From Leptotrichia sp. oral taxon 212 (GTDB taxonomy: Bacteria; Fusobacteriota; Fusobacteriia; Fusobacteriales; Leptotrichiaceae): a DNA stretch of 64,000 nt. Position numbers and translations under genes: made by a program. Below are positions 1-9,786 of this stretch, piece after piece (the stretch's first letter is position 1; each line of letters starts with the position of its first letter). Location: the NCBI RefSeq assembly GCF_001274535.1, contig NZ_CP012410.1:1089126-1153125 (forward strand), given 5' to 3'. The notes under the pieces were generated by a model, which saw only the letters and a list, made by a program, of their open reading frames with translations, made no database searches and was not told the DNA's origin.

Positions 1-95
1 TAAGAAATAGCAGCTATACAGATGCACAAAAATATAGAGATTTAGTATTACAACAAAATACACCGGAAGAAGTATTGGAACATTTACTACCATAG
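1..95 (+). CDS. 3' end of an unidentified gene
   Basis: An open frame runs in from the left edge and stops with TAG at 93-95, giving about 30 C-terminal residues ending EEVLEHLLP. The fragment is hydrophilic and probably helical. It is too short to assign to a family. A stable hairpin follows directly, which supports this being a real gene end. Confidence 0.5.
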   Translation, partial: RNSSYTDAQKYRDLVLQQNTPEEVLEHLLP

Positions 96-100
96 TGTGA

Positions 101-167
101 AATAAAACTGCCTTAAAAAGGAAAAATCATATCAGATTTTCTATTTTTCCTACAAGGTAGTTTTATT
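101..167 (+). terminator. Long hairpin between partial gene and DJ-1 gene
   Basis: The outer arms AATAAAACTGCCTT (101-114) and AAGGTAGTTTTATT (154-167) pair with one G-U. Inner arms AGGAAAAAT (119-127) and ATTTTTCCT (143-151) extend the stem. It is read as a terminator of the upstream gene. It abuts the next ribosome binding site, so a regulatory role is also possible. Confidence 0.6.
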
Positions 168-185
168 GATATAGGAGGAAAGGAA

Positions 186-740
186 ATGGATGATAAGAAA
201 GTATTAGTATTTTTAGTAAATGGATTTGAAGAAATAGAAGCAATGGCACCTATTGATCTGTTAAGAAGGGCAGGTATTATTGTAGATACTGTTTCCATTA
301 ATGAAGATAATCAGGTTACAAGTTCAAGAAAAATAAGAGTTCTGACAGATAAAACTATAGACGAAATAAATTTTGAAAATTATGAAATGATAGTTTTACC
401 TGGTGGACCTGGAACAGAAAACTATATGAAATCTGAAAAACTTCTGGAAAAATTAAAGGAATTTTCAATAAATAGGAAACTGGGAGCTATATGTGCGGCT
501 CCGACAATATTATCAGCATTGGGAATATTAAATGGGAAACAGGCAATATGCTTTCCTGCATGTGAACCTGATCTTATAAAAGACGGAGCTATTATTGTGA
601 ATCAGGATGTTGTTAAGGACAATAACATAATTACAAGCAGAGGAGCTGGAACAGCTATTGATTTTTCTTTGTCACTTATTGAAGAATTGTTAGGAAAAAA
701 TAAATCACATGAAATTAGAAAAGAAATCTTATACAAATAG
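186..740 (+). CDS. DJ-1/PfpI family protein (YajL/ThiJ-like)
   Basis: This 184-residue protein has the length and motifs of the DJ-1/ThiJ/PfpI superfamily: an N-terminal beta strand ending in GFEEIE (conserved Glu about residue 15), LPGGPG near 71-76, and the nucleophile elbow AICAAP with Cys103. Members act as chaperones, deglycases or oxidative-stress proteins; the exact activity cannot be read from sequence. The ATG at 186 follows the ribosome binding site AGGAGGAAAGG. It appears monocistronic, between the hairpin at 101-167 and the terminator at 821-864. Confidence 0.9.
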   Translation: MDDKKVLVFLVNGFEEIEAMAPIDLLRRAGIIVDTVSINEDNQVTSSRKIRVLTDKTIDEINFENYEMIVLPGGPGTENYMKSEKLLEKLKEFSINRKLGAICAAPTILSALGILNGKQAICFPACEPDLIKDGAIIVNQDVVKDNNIITSRGAGTAIDFSLSLIEELLGKNKSHEIRKEILYK

Positions 741-820
741 TAAAAAATAAGAGAATACATATGAAAAAACACAAAAATAAACAAAATTCATACTTATAGA
801 AATAACGATTAATAATTTAT

Positions 821-864
821 ATAATAATAAAAAAACACACTATAGTGTGTTTTTTTATTATTAT
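821..864. terminator. Perfect 22-bp palindromic terminator
   Basis: Positions 821-842 and 843-864 form a perfect palindrome with a central ACACAC-TATA-GTGTGT, flanked by A7 on the left and T7 on the right. It can terminate on either strand and closes the DJ-1 gene. The remaining 741-1084 gap holds only this terminator and the mraZ promoter. Confidence 0.85.
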
Positions 865-931
865 ATATCCAATATATAGTATATACAATTAAAAAATTAA
901 AATAAAAATAACATTTTATAGAAAAAAGTAG

Positions 932-1000
932 TTGAAAAAATTCAGAAATAAGGTTAAACTATAGTGGTAAAAAAGTGGTAAATCGTGGTAAAAAGTGTAA
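932..1000 (+). promoter_or_regulatory. mraZ promoter with four MraZ-type operator boxes
   Basis: A promoter TTGAAA (932-937), 17-bp spacer, TAAACT (955-960) is followed at once by four direct repeats of GTGGTAAAAA-like sequence starting at 964, 975, 985 and 995, so the spacing is 10-11 bp (one helical turn). MraZ proteins are known to bind short direct repeats of this kind (AAAGTG-type in Mycoplasma, TGGG-type in E. coli) in their own promoters. Autoregulation of the dcw cluster is inferred. Confidence 0.8.
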
Positions 1001-1084
1001 AAAATAGGAAAAAAGATGTGAAATTAGGAATAACTAAGTAATCAGAGAAAATAAGAGAAAGAATCATAATAAAGGAAGGAAGCT

Positions 1085-1510
1085 ATGTTTATAGGAGAAT
1101 TTTCCTGTAAGGTAGATAACAAAGGAAGGCTGATGATGCCCATAAAATTCAGGGAGCATTTAGAAAATGAGGAATTTGTTATTACCAGAGGACTTGACAA
1201 CTGCATAAACCTTTTTCCAATTGAAAGATGGAGTGAACTTGAAGCCAGACTTAAGGAGCTAAAAATGACTAACAGCAAACACAGGGCTTATCAACGTTTT
1301 ATATTATCAGCTGCCACAAAGCTTTCTCTTGATAATCAGGGTAGACTTAGTATACCTGCATCTTTGATGAAGTATTCGGAAATAGATAAAAATGCCATTG
1401 TAACCGGAAGTGATGATCGTATTGAAATATGGTCTGAAGAAAAATGGGAAAATTATATGAATGAAAAACTGGGAATAATTGAAGATATAGTTGATGAAAT
1501 AGATTTCTAA
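1085..1510 (+). CDS. mraZ: Transcriptional regulator MraZ
   Basis: The 141-residue protein carries two SpoVT/AbrB-like half-domains, each with the family signature DxxGR (DNKGR at about 11-15 and DNQGR at about 83-87). MraZ forms a ring-shaped oligomer that binds direct repeats upstream of the division and cell-wall cluster. The ATG at 1085 lies just after AAGGAAGGAAGC. The gene is followed after 54 nt by rsmH, the usual dcw order. Its presumed binding boxes are visible at 964-1000. Confidence 0.95.
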   Translation: MFIGEFSCKVDNKGRLMMPIKFREHLENEEFVITRGLDNCINLFPIERWSELEARLKELKMTNSKHRAYQRFILSAATKLSLDNQGRLSIPASLMKYSEIDKNAIVTGSDDRIEIWSEEKWENYMNEKLGIIEDIVDEIDF

Positions 1511-1564
1511 TAAAAATAGACTAAAATATATACAGTAAGTATGTCAGTCAGAAAGGAGCCTAAA

Positions 1565-2497
1565 GTGGAATATCATAAACCCGTTTTATTTGATGAAGTA
1601 ATTGAAAATATAATAAGTGAAGAAGATTCTGTTTATGTAGACTGTACTTTAGGTGGCGGTGGACATACAGAGGGAATACTGGAAAAATCTTCAGAAGGTT
1701 CTAAAGTTATAGGTATAGATCAGGATAGGGAAGCAATAGATTTTTCTAAGAACCGACTGAAAAGTTACGGAAATAAACTTGAAATTTTTCAGGACAACTT
1801 TAGAAACCTTGATACTGTAATCTATCTGGCAGGATATGATAAAGTAGATAGAATACTTATGGATATAGGAGTTTCTTCAAATCAGCTGGATAATCTGGAA
1901 AGAGGTTTTTCTTACAGATATGATGCAAAACTTGATATGCGAATGAACAGAAATTTAGAAATAAGTGCGTATGAAGTAGTTAATGATTTTTCTGAAAAGG
2001 AAATAGCTGACATTATCTACAAGTATGGTGAAGAACCGAAATCAAGAAAAATTGCTAAAAATATAGTAGAATATAGAAAAAATAAAAAAATAGAAACAAC
2101 AATGGAACTATCTGAGATTGTAATAAAATCTATAGGAAAAAGTATGAAAAAACATCCATCAAAACGTACATTTCAAGCAATAAGAATATTTGTTAATAAG
2201 GAATTGGAAGTTTTGGAAGAAGCACTGGATAAAGCAATTAATTTATTAAAAGATAAAGGAAAGCTGCTTGTAATAACGTTTCATTCATTAGAAGACAGAA
2301 TGGTGAAGGAAAAATTCAGGGAATATGAAAATCCTTGTTCATGTCCGCCGGAAATACCGGTTTGTATGTGTAACAAAAAAAGTCTAGGTAAAGTTATTAC
2401 CAGAAAGCCTATAACAGCAAAGGAAAGTGAACTGAATGAAAATAACAGGGCACATTCAGCGAAATTAAGAATTTTTGAAAGGAAAGAAAACAGATAA
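1565..2497 (+). CDS. rsmH: 16S rRNA (cytosine-1402-N4)-methyltransferase RsmH
   Basis: The enzyme methylates N4 of C1402 in 16S rRNA using S-adenosylmethionine. It shows the RsmH motifs YHKPVLFDEV at the N-terminus, the SAM-binding loop DCTLGGGGHTEGIL, MDIGVSSNQLD and the C-terminal TFHSLEDRMVK. I place the start at GTG 1565 because AAAGGAGC (1552-1559) sits about 5 nt upstream and the resulting 310 residues match the family length. An in-frame ATG at 1541 would add eight residues but has no good ribosome binding site. It is the second gene of the mraZ operon. Confidence 0.93.
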   Translation: MEYHKPVLFDEVIENIISEEDSVYVDCTLGGGGHTEGILEKSSEGSKVIGIDQDREAIDFSKNRLKSYGNKLEIFQDNFRNLDTVIYLAGYDKVDRILMDIGVSSNQLDNLERGFSYRYDAKLDMRMNRNLEISAYEVVNDFSEKEIADIIYKYGEEPKSRKIAKNIVEYRKNKKIETTMELSEIVIKSIGKSMKKHPSKRTFQAIRIFVNKELEVLEEALDKAINLLKDKGKLLVITFHSLEDRMVKEKFREYENPCSCPPEIPVCMCNKKSLGKVITRKPITAKESELNENNRAHSAKLRIFERKENR

Positions 2498-2499
2498 TT

Positions 2500-2889
2500 A
2501 TGGATAGAAGAGATGTAAATAGAAAATTAAAAATAGTAGAATTTCAGAGCAATTATAGTCCTGTAGCTCCTCAATATGAATATTCAGGAAATATAATCAG
2601 GGAAAAAAATGATGTAGCAATTGCAAATGGAAATAAAATAGCATTAGTCTTAATTTATATTGCAGTTTTTATACTTGCGGCAATGACAAAAATGTATGTT
2701 ACATATGAAATAGGAAATTTAGGAGCAAAAAAGAATACACTGGAAACTCAGTTGAAAGAAATTAAGACTGAAGTAGAAGCTCTGGACTATAATCTTATAA
2801 AAAATTATAATATAAAAAGAGCGGAAGAAAAAGCAAGGGATTTAGGTTTTGAAACAATTGATAACATAAGATATATCAATATAAAATAA
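2500..2889 (+). CDS. ftsL: FtsL/DivIC-like cell-division membrane protein
   Basis: This 129-residue protein has a short cytoplasmic N-terminus, one membrane span (about residues 46-65) and an extracytoplasmic coiled coil, the layout of FtsL/DivIC bitopic division proteins. FtsL sequences are poorly conserved, so the call rests on topology and on its place directly after mraZ-rsmH. ATG 2500 is 2 nt after the rsmH stop, which suggests translational coupling; its own ribosome binding site is weak. Unlike most dcw clusters, no penicillin-binding protein or mur gene follows. Confidence 0.7.
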   Translation: MDRRDVNRKLKIVEFQSNYSPVAPQYEYSGNIIREKNDVAIANGNKIALVLIYIAVFILAAMTKMYVTYEIGNLGAKKNTLETQLKEIKTEVEALDYNLIKNYNIKRAEEKARDLGFETIDNIRYINIK

Positions 2890-2930
2890 TAAATTTTAAG
2901 TGTAATTTTTATACTATTATACTTCTGTTA

Positions 2931-3002
2931 GATCAACCTTAAATTATAAATTTATCTATTAAATAAAGATAAATTTATAAATAATTTATGGTTGATTTTT
3001 TA
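2931..3002 (+). terminator. Terminator after the mraZ operon
   Basis: A long hairpin pairs GATCAACC plus an A/T arm (from 2931) with an A/T arm plus GGTTGATT (to 2997) and ends in a T-run. It separates the dcw genes from the V-ATPase operon. The rest of 2890-3210 holds only the palindrome and promoter listed next. Confidence 0.75.
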
Positions 3003-3103
3003 TTGATAAAAAACTAAAAAACATCTATAAGAAAAAGTTATATTATATTGAAATACCTAATATTACTATTGCCAAAAGGATAGAAGAGTGATAAACTTTA
3101 AAA

Positions 3104-3119
3104 ATGACTTATGAGTCAT
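3104..3119. promoter_or_regulatory. Palindrome ATGACT-N4-AGTCAT upstream of the ntp promoter
   Basis: ATGACT-TATG-AGTCAT is a perfect 6-4-6 inverted repeat about 45 bp upstream of the -10 box of the V-ATPase operon. There is no T-run, so it is not a terminator. An operator or activator site is possible; no regulator gene is adjacent. Confidence 0.4.
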
Positions 3120-3162
3120 GAAAGAAAAAAAGTAATAGAGCTATGGCAAATTGTGAAAAATA

Positions 3163-3204
3163 TGCTATAATTAAAGTAGAAAAAAATTTTGCGTCAAAGG
3201 AGGT
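3163..3204 (+). promoter_or_regulatory. Extended -10 promoter and RBS of the V-ATPase operon
   Basis: TGCTATAAT at 3163-3171 is an extended -10 element (TGn plus consensus TATAAT); no convincing -35 lies 17 bp upstream, as is common with extended -10 promoters. The ideal ribosome binding site AAAGGAGGT at 3196-3204 fixes the TTG start at 3211. Confidence 0.65.
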
Positions 3205-3210
3205 ATAGTC

Positions 3211-3522
3211 TTGGCAGATGAAGTTTTAAAGAAGATACAGGAAGCCGAAAAAGAGGCAGATGAAATTATTTTCAGTGCCAATGAGAGTGCAAAAAAAATA
3301 CTCAAGGATATGGAACTGAAAATAAAAAGCAACAATGAAAAAGTAATTTCCGATGTCAATCAGGAGTCGGAAAAACTGAAAAACGAAGTAGTCAAAGATG
3401 CCGACAATGCTGTAAATATTCTTCTGAAAAAAGAGGAAGGATATATTAACAACATACTGAATATTGATGAAGCTAGAATTGATGAAGTCGTGAAATTATT
3501 AGCAGAGAGGATAGTGAGATAA
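3211..3522 (+). CDS. ntpF: V-type ATP synthase subunit G/H (NtpF)
   Basis: The 103-residue, highly charged and helical protein matches the small peripheral-stalk subunit of bacterial V/A-type ATPases (NtpF of Enterococcus hirae). It pairs with subunit E to link the catalytic head to subunit I. The start is TTG, set by the strong AAAGGAGGT site. Its TAA overlaps the ATG of ntpI by one base. It is first in an operon whose order F-I-K-E-C-G-A-B-D is exactly that of the E. hirae Na+-ATPase. Confidence 0.88.
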   Translation: MADEVLKKIQEAEKEADEIIFSANESAKKILKDMELKIKSNNEKVISDVNQESEKLKNEVVKDADNAVNILLKKEEGYINNILNIDEARIDEVVKLLAERIVR

Positions 3523-5486
3523 TGGCAATAGTTAAAATGAGCAAATTTAATCTGATTGCTTTCGAGTCTCAAAAATCTAAACTTTTAAAGAATCTTCAAA
3601 AATTTAGAGAAGTCAGCTTTATTGATATTGCCTTGGAAGAAGATGTAAACACCAATGAAGAAAAAATAGTAAAAAAAGTTGTAAACAACGAGGATTTAAC
3701 ACGTATTGATGAAAGACTCAATGGAGTGGAAAATGCGATATCTCTTGTTAGAAAATATCATGTGTCTAAAAAGGGATTAAAGGCAATGATGGCAGGAAAT
3801 GACAACTATACTTTTGAAGAACTGTCTAAAAAAATAGAAACATATGACTGGAAGAAAACCTATCTTGATTTGAAAAAGCTGGGAGCAAAGCTGAATCAGC
3901 TGAACAGTGAAATTTCAAAGAAATATACTGAGATAGAGCATATTTCTCTGTGGAAAAAGCTGGATATAAATCCTGCAGATTTGAAAAAGCTTAAAAGAGT
4001 GACAGGATATCTCGGAACAGTTCCTGTAAAAATGAAAAATACATTCATAGACAGAATAAGTGAACTGGACAGGACATATTATGAAGAGCTTAATGAAACA
4101 AAGGAAGACATGTACTATCTTGTTATATCTGATAATGGAAATGATGAAAAAGCTAAGCTTAATGACGCATTCAGAGCAGGAAGCTTTTCAGTTACAGATT
4201 TGAATATAGATGGAATTCCTTCAGATTATATGAAACGGTTTAAAGAAGAAATTGAAGAATTGAGAAACGAAAAGAAACAGATAAAAGAGGAAATTAAGAA
4301 ATATGACAATGAGCTGGGAGATTTGGAAGCAGTTTATGAATATTTAAAAAATAAGAAACTGAGAATAACTGAATCTGAAAAATTAGCTGAGACAAAAAAT
4401 ACTTGTATCATTAATGGATGGATTCCTTCAGACAAAAAAGAAGCATTTGAAAATGCAGTTAAAGAAGTCACAGGTGAAAATTATTATGTAGAATTTGAGG
4501 AAGCGGAGAAAGATGATGCTGAAGTACCGATAAAACTTAAAAATAACAGAATAGTTACTGCTTTTGAAAGCCTGACAGGGATGTACGCTTATCCAAAATA
4601 CAATGAAATAGATCCTACTCCTCTGCTTACACCTTTCTACATAGCATTCTTTGGAATGATGGGAGCAGATGCAGGATATGGACTTGTATTACTGCTTGGA
4701 ACTTTGTTTGTACTGAAATTTTTCAATCTTAATAAAAAGATGAGATTATTTGTAGAATTTTTCTTTTATTTAAGTTTTTCAGTAATTATCTGGGGAGTAT
4801 TGTATGGTTCATACTTTGGATTGGAAATTCCTGGAATGTGGCGATGGGTAAATCCGTCAACTGAGTTTCAAAAATTGTTAATTCTATCCGTAGCATTTGG
4901 ATTAATACATTTATTCTTTGGTTTGGCAATAAAAGCTTATATGAATTTCAGAGATGGTAAGCCTTTAGATGCACTTTATGATGTAGGTTTCTGGTATATG
5001 GCACTTGCTGGTGGAATTTTATTCCTACTATTTAAAATGTTAAAATTGTCGCCTTCTATTGCAAATATATCAATGTGGGTAATGATTGTAGGAATGGTCG
5101 GAATTGTATTAACTGGTGGAAGAGAAGCCAAAAGCATAGGAGGAAAAATAGGAGGAGGACTTTACAGTCTATACGGAATTTCAAGTTATGTAGGAGATTT
5201 TGTATCCTATTCGAGACTTATGGCATTAGGACTTGCAGGTGGATTTATTGCACAGGCTATGAATATAATTGCGGGAATGCTAGGTGGAAACTTGATAGGA
5301 CTTATATTTGTCCCTGTTATATTTGTTTTAGGACATTTATTTAATATGTTCCTGTCATTTCTGGGTGCATATGTGCATACTTCAAGACTTATGTATGTAG
5401 AATTTTTTGGTAAGTTCTATGAAGGTGGAGGAAAACCATTTAAAGATTTCAGAACAGAAAGTAAATATATAAATTTGGATGACTAA
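3522..5486 (+). CDS. ntpI: V-type ATP synthase subunit I (NtpI)
   Basis: This 654-residue stator subunit has a long, coiled-coil-rich cytoplasmic half (about 1-345) and a C-terminal membrane half with roughly seven to eight spans beginning near FYIAFFGMMGADAGYGL. The conserved ion-channel region VSYSRLMALGLAGG contains the essential Arg that faces the rotor ring carboxylate. It forms the ion half-channels with NtpK. The length is typical of the family. The start overlaps ntpF by one base, consistent with translational coupling. Confidence 0.95.
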   Translation: MAIVKMSKFNLIAFESQKSKLLKNLQKFREVSFIDIALEEDVNTNEEKIVKKVVNNEDLTRIDERLNGVENAISLVRKYHVSKKGLKAMMAGNDNYTFEELSKKIETYDWKKTYLDLKKLGAKLNQLNSEISKKYTEIEHISLWKKLDINPADLKKLKRVTGYLGTVPVKMKNTFIDRISELDRTYYEELNETKEDMYYLVISDNGNDEKAKLNDAFRAGSFSVTDLNIDGIPSDYMKRFKEEIEELRNEKKQIKEEIKKYDNELGDLEAVYEYLKNKKLRITESEKLAETKNTCIINGWIPSDKKEAFENAVKEVTGENYYVEFEEAEKDDAEVPIKLKNNRIVTAFESLTGMYAYPKYNEIDPTPLLTPFYIAFFGMMGADAGYGLVLLLGTLFVLKFFNLNKKMRLFVEFFFYLSFSVIIWGVLYGSYFGLEIPGMWRWVNPSTEFQKLLILSVAFGLIHLFFGLAIKAYMNFRDGKPLDALYDVGFWYMALAGGILFLLFKMLKLSPSIANISMWVMIVGMVGIVLTGGREAKSIGGKIGGGLYSLYGISSYVGDFVSYSRLMALGLAGGFIAQAMNIIAGMLGGNLIGLIFVPVIFVLGHLFNMFLSFLGAYVHTSRLMYVEFFGKFYEGGGKPFKDFRTESKYINLDD

Positions 5487-5532
5487 AAAACAATAAAAGA
5501 TTTAAATTTATATTGTAAAATCAAATTAATAA

Positions 5533-6051
<519 letters not shown>

Positions 6052-6075
6052 AATTTGAGTTAAGGATGTGAAATA

Positions 6076-6630
6076 ATGTCTAGTTTGGATAACTTAACAG
6101 CAAAAATATTAAATGATGCTAAGGAAAAAGCTGCAGAAATTGTAAAAAATGCAGAAGTTCAGGCTGAAGAAAAATTTAATTCAAGTCTGAAAAAGATTGA
6201 TTCCAGAAAGGAAGATATACTTGAAGCTGCAGCAAAAGAAAGAGAATTAATATCAGAAAGAATAAAAGCAAGTGCCGGACTTAAAGCAAGAAATGAAAAA
6301 TTGAAGGCTAAACAGGCGGTAATTGAAAAAGTAATAGGAAAATTAAAAGACAGGCTTGTTAATTTAAATGAAGATGAATATATGGACTATTTGAGAAAGA
6401 ATATAGATACAGTTTCATTTAATGAAAATAAAAAGCTGATTGTAAAAAAAGAATATATTGGTAGAGTCAAGAATGAATTTCCTGGAATAAATGTATCAGA
6501 AGGTGAATCTGTTTCTTCAGGATTTGTTATTGAGGAAAACGGAATACAGGAAAATTATACTTTTGAAGTAAAACTTGACTTTATGAGAGATGAATTGGAA
6601 GTTGAGATTTCAAAACTTCTCTTTTCATAA
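6076..6630 (+). CDS. ntpE: V-type ATP synthase subunit E (NtpE)
   Basis: The 184-residue peripheral-stalk subunit has a long charged N-terminal helix (about 1-85) that would coil with NtpF, and a globular C-terminal domain that binds subunits A/B. Sequence similarity within the family is modest, but the length, the helical pattern and the position between ntpK and ntpC agree. It starts 24 nt after ntpK. Confidence 0.9.
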   Translation: MSSLDNLTAKILNDAKEKAAEIVKNAEVQAEEKFNSSLKKIDSRKEDILEAAAKERELISERIKASAGLKARNEKLKAKQAVIEKVIGKLKDRLVNLNEDEYMDYLRKNIDTVSFNENKKLIVKKEYIGRVKNEFPGINVSEGESVSSGFVIEENGIQENYTFEVKLDFMRDELEVEISKLLFS

Positions 6631-6656
6631 TATCCATATAGTAAGGGAGAAAGTAC

Positions 6657-7658
6657 ATGAATAGAATGGATTACGGACGAAGCGTCGTAACTGTCAGAGT
6701 TTTGGAAAAGAGACTTCTGACTAAAAACAGGCTTGAAAGAATGATTGAAGCCGGGTCTCCCGACGATGTACTGAAACAGCTGGGAGAAACGGAATACTCT
6801 CACAATATGGCTGATATAAAAGATAGCAGAAGTTATGAAAAAATATTGAGAAGAGAAACTGAAAGAGTGTTTTCCCTTGTGAGGGAAATGAGCAATGACA
6901 GTGAAATCGTAGATATTCTTTCAATTAAATATGATTATCATAATTTGAAGGTATTATTGAAAAGCAAGCTTTCAGGGAAGGATTTTACAGATCTGCTCAT
7001 GGATGCAGGTACTATAAAGGCTTCCAGACTGAAACAGAAATTTGAAATACAGAATTATGAAGATTTGCCTGAAGAATTTATTGAGGCAATTAATGAAGCG
7101 GAAAAGGATTTTGCTGAAAATGCCGATCCTCAGAAAATTGATCTGATAGTGGATAAATATTACTATAAACATCTATCAAAAATTGCATCAAAAATAGATG
7201 TGGAAATAATGAGGGATTATGTTTCAGGACTTATTGACTTTCAGAATATAATAACTTTATTAAGAGTTAAAAAGCAGAACAGGGATTTGAAATTTCTGGA
7301 AAGCGTGATACATGAAGGAGGAAACATACCAAAGGATAAAATTACAGTTTCCTTGAATGATACTCCTGAAATGATAGCAAATAAATTCAGAAAAGAAAAG
7401 ATAGGAACATATCTGACAGCAGGAATAGAAGCATTTGAGAATACAGGAAGACTGTCTGAACTTGAAAAAATTTCAGATAACTACCTGATGGCGCTAAACA
7501 GGGAATCTAAATATGTTGTATTTGGACCGGAACCTTTATTTACTTATCTTGTGGCAAAAGAAAGAGAGATAAATGCCATAAGAATGATAATGGTAGGAAA
7601 AATCAACAGTCTGAACTCTGACAGAATAAAGGAAAGGTTGCGTGATACTTATGCATAA
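6657..7658 (+). CDS. ntpC: V-type ATP synthase subunit C (NtpC)
   Basis: The 333-residue subunit C (AC39/d-type) is the funnel-shaped connector between the central shaft and the membrane ring. The N-terminal YGRSVVTVRVLEKRLL segment and the mostly helical, soluble sequence fit the family, as does the length. ATG 6657 follows AAGGGAGAAAGT. Its 3' end overlaps ntpG by 8 to 17 nt, depending on the ntpG start. Confidence 0.93.
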   Translation: MNRMDYGRSVVTVRVLEKRLLTKNRLERMIEAGSPDDVLKQLGETEYSHNMADIKDSRSYEKILRRETERVFSLVREMSNDSEIVDILSIKYDYHNLKVLLKSKLSGKDFTDLLMDAGTIKASRLKQKFEIQNYEDLPEEFIEAINEAEKDFAENADPQKIDLIVDKYYYKHLSKIASKIDVEIMRDYVSGLIDFQNIITLLRVKKQNRDLKFLESVIHEGGNIPKDKITVSLNDTPEMIANKFRKEKIGTYLTAGIEAFENTGRLSELEKISDNYLMALNRESKYVVFGPEPLFTYLVAKEREINAIRMIMVGKINSLNSDRIKERLRDTYA

Positions 7659-7959
7659 GATAGGTGTAGTTGGAGATAAGGATTCGATTTTAGCTTTCAA
7701 GGCATTAGGAGTGGATGTCTATCCTGTTGTAAGTAAAGAAGAAGCAAGAAGAACTATAGATACCTTGGCAAGTGAAAATTATGGAATTATATTTGTAACT
7801 GAACCAGTTGCTGCCCTTGTGGAAGAAACAGTAGAAAGATATAACAGGGAGCTTTTACCTGCGATTATTCTAATACCGAATAACCAAGGAAGTTCAGGAA
7901 TAGGAATTCAGAAAATAAATGATTACGTAGAAAAAGCCATAGGTTCAAATATATTTTAA
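7642..7959 (+). CDS. ntpG: V-type ATP synthase subunit F (NtpG)
   Basis: This is the small Rossmann-like shaft subunit (about 105 residues), recognised by HKIGVVGDKDSILAFKALG and the C-terminal LIPNNQGSSGIG segment. It binds subunit D in the central rotor. The start is uncertain: GTG 7642 lies 4 nt after GGAAAGG, while ATG 7651 gives the more usual N-terminus MHKIGVVGD. Either way it overlaps the end of ntpC, indicating coupled translation. Confidence 0.92.
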   Translation: MILMHKIGVVGDKDSILAFKALGVDVYPVVSKEEARRTIDTLASENYGIIFVTEPVAALVEETVERYNRELLPAIILIPNNQGSSGIGIQKINDYVEKAIGSNIF

Positions 7960-8013
7960 AGAAAAACAGCAAAATAAAACTTCGAAAACTTTGAAGAAAG
8001 AAGGAGATGTTCA

Positions 8014-9786
8014 TTGAAAGTAGGAAAAATTATAAAAGTATCGGGACCTCTTGTTGTAGCAGAAGGAATGGATGAAGCAAATGTATACGATGTTGTACAG
8101 GTTTCCGATAATAAATTGATAGGGGAAATAATAGAAATGAGAGGAGACCGGGCTTCTATACAGGTTTATGAAGAAACGGTAGGAATCGGACCAGGAGAGC
8201 CAGTTTATTCTACAGGTGAACCTCTAAGTGTTGAATTAGGACCGGGACTTCTTGAAGCAATGTTTGATGGTATACAGAGACCATTAAAAGAATTTCAGGA
8301 AGTTGCAGGAGATTATTTAAATAAAGGGGTAGCAGTACCTTCATTAAACAGGGAAACAAAATGGGACTTTGAGCCTGTTGTAAATGCAGGGGAAAAAGTT
8401 GAAGCCGGAGACATAATAGGAACAGTTCAGGAAACTTCAGTTATAAGCCATAAAATCATGATTCCTTTAGGAGTTGAAGGGACACTGAAATCAATAGAAA
8501 AAGGAAGCTTTACTGTTACAGATACAGTTGCTGTAGTAGAAACTGCAAATGGTGATGTAAATATACAGCTTATGCAGAAATGGCCTGTACGTAGAGGAAG
8601 AAAATATAAACAGAAATTGAATCCTGAAGCTCCACTAGTAACAGGACAAAGAGTAATTGATACATTCTTCCCTGTAACTAAAGGTGGAACTGCCTGTGTT
8701 CCAGGACCGTTTGGATCTGGAAAAACTGTCGTTCAGCACCAATTGGCAAAATGGGCAGATGCACAGATAATAGTATATGTAGGTTGTGGAGAGCGTGGAA
8801 ACGAAATGACAGACGTTCTTATGGAATTCCCGGAAATAATAGATCCAAATACAGGACAGTCTCTGATGAAGAGAACTGTACTTATAGCAAATACTTCAAA
8901 TATGCCGGTTGCAGCAAGGGAAGCAAGTATATATACAGGAATAACTATTGCAGAATACTTTAGGGATATGGGATATTCAGTAGCGATAATGGCAGATTCC
9001 ACATCAAGATGGGCAGAAGCACTTCGTGAAATGTCAGGACGTCTGGAAGAAATGCCGGGGGATGAAGGATATCCGGCTTACCTTGGATCAAGAGCGGCTG
9101 ACTTCTATGAAAGATCAGGAAAGGTAATATGTCTTGGAAAAGATGGAAGAGAAGGAGCATTGACAGTAATCGGAGCAGTATCACCTCCAGGAGGGGATAT
9201 TTCTGAACCGGTATCACAGGCTACTCTTAGAATAGTTAAAGTATTCTGGGGACTTGATGCAAACCTTGCATATAGAAGACACTTCCCGGCTATTAACTGG
9301 CTGAACTCATATTCATTGTATCAGACAAAAGTAGACAGCTGGATGGATGTAAATGTAGGTCCTGAATTTTCTCAAAACAGAAAAAGAGCAATGGCTCTGT
9401 TACAGGAAGAATCAAGCCTACAGGAAATAGTAAGACTGGTAGGAAGAGATACACTGTCAGAAAAAGATCAGCTTAAACTGGAAGTTGCAAAGTCAATAAG
9501 GGAAGATTATCTGCAGCAGAACGCCTTCATGGAATCAGATACATATACTTCACTTACAAAGCAGGATAGAATGCTTCAGCTTGTTCTTAAATTCTATGAT
9601 GAAGGAAAGAGGGGGCTTGAATCAGGTGCATATCTGAAAGAAATTTCTGAACTTCCTGTAAGGGAAAAAATTGCAAGGGCAAAATATATGCCTGAAAGTG
9701 ATTTGGATAAAATGAATGATATTTTAAATGAAATTGAAAATGAAGTAGATAACCTTATAAACAAAGGAGGTTCATTAGATGCTTAA
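8014..9786 (+). CDS. ntpA: V-type ATP synthase catalytic subunit A (NtpA)
   Basis: The 590-residue catalytic subunit hydrolyses or makes ATP in the V1 head. The Walker A motif GPFGSGKT is at residues 231-238, and the non-homologous insert typical of V/A-type A subunits lies before it. [10 protein letters not shown] and [13 protein letters not shown] are also present. The start is TTG at 8014 after AAGGAGATG. The 3' end overlaps ntpB by 8 nt. Confidence 0.97.
   Translation: MKVGKIIKVSGPLVVAEGMDEANVYDVVQVSDNKLIGEIIEMRGDRASIQVYEETVGIGPGEPVYSTGEPLSVELGPGLLEAMFDGIQRPLKEFQEVAGDYLNKGVAVPSLNRETKWDFEPVVNAGEKVEAGDIIGTVQETSVISHKIMIPLGVEGTLKSIEKGSFTVTDTVAVVETANGDVNIQLMQKWPVRRGRKYKQKLNPEAPLVTGQRVIDTFFPVTKGGTACVPGPFGSGKTVVQHQLAKWADAQIIVYVGCGERGNEMTDVLMEFPEIIDPNTGQSLMKRTVLIANTSNMPVAAREASIYTGITIAEYFRDMGYSVAIMADSTSRWAEALREMSGRLEEMPGDEGYPAYLGSRAADFYERSGKVICLGKDGREGALTVIGAVSPPGGDISEPVSQATLRIVKVFWGLDANLAYRRHFPAINWLNSYSLYQTKVDSWMDVNVGPEFSQNRKRAMALLQEESSLQEIVRLVGRDTLSEKDQLKLEVAKSIREDYLQQNAFMESDTYTSLTKQDRMLQLVLKFYDEGKRGLESGAYLKEISELPVREKIARAKYMPESDLDKMNDILNEIENEVDNLINKGGSLDA

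Noticed and set aside
964-1000. Short regular repeats that might suggest a CRISPR-like array
   Set aside because: Units are 10-11 bp with no spacers; they fit MraZ operator boxes before mraZ.
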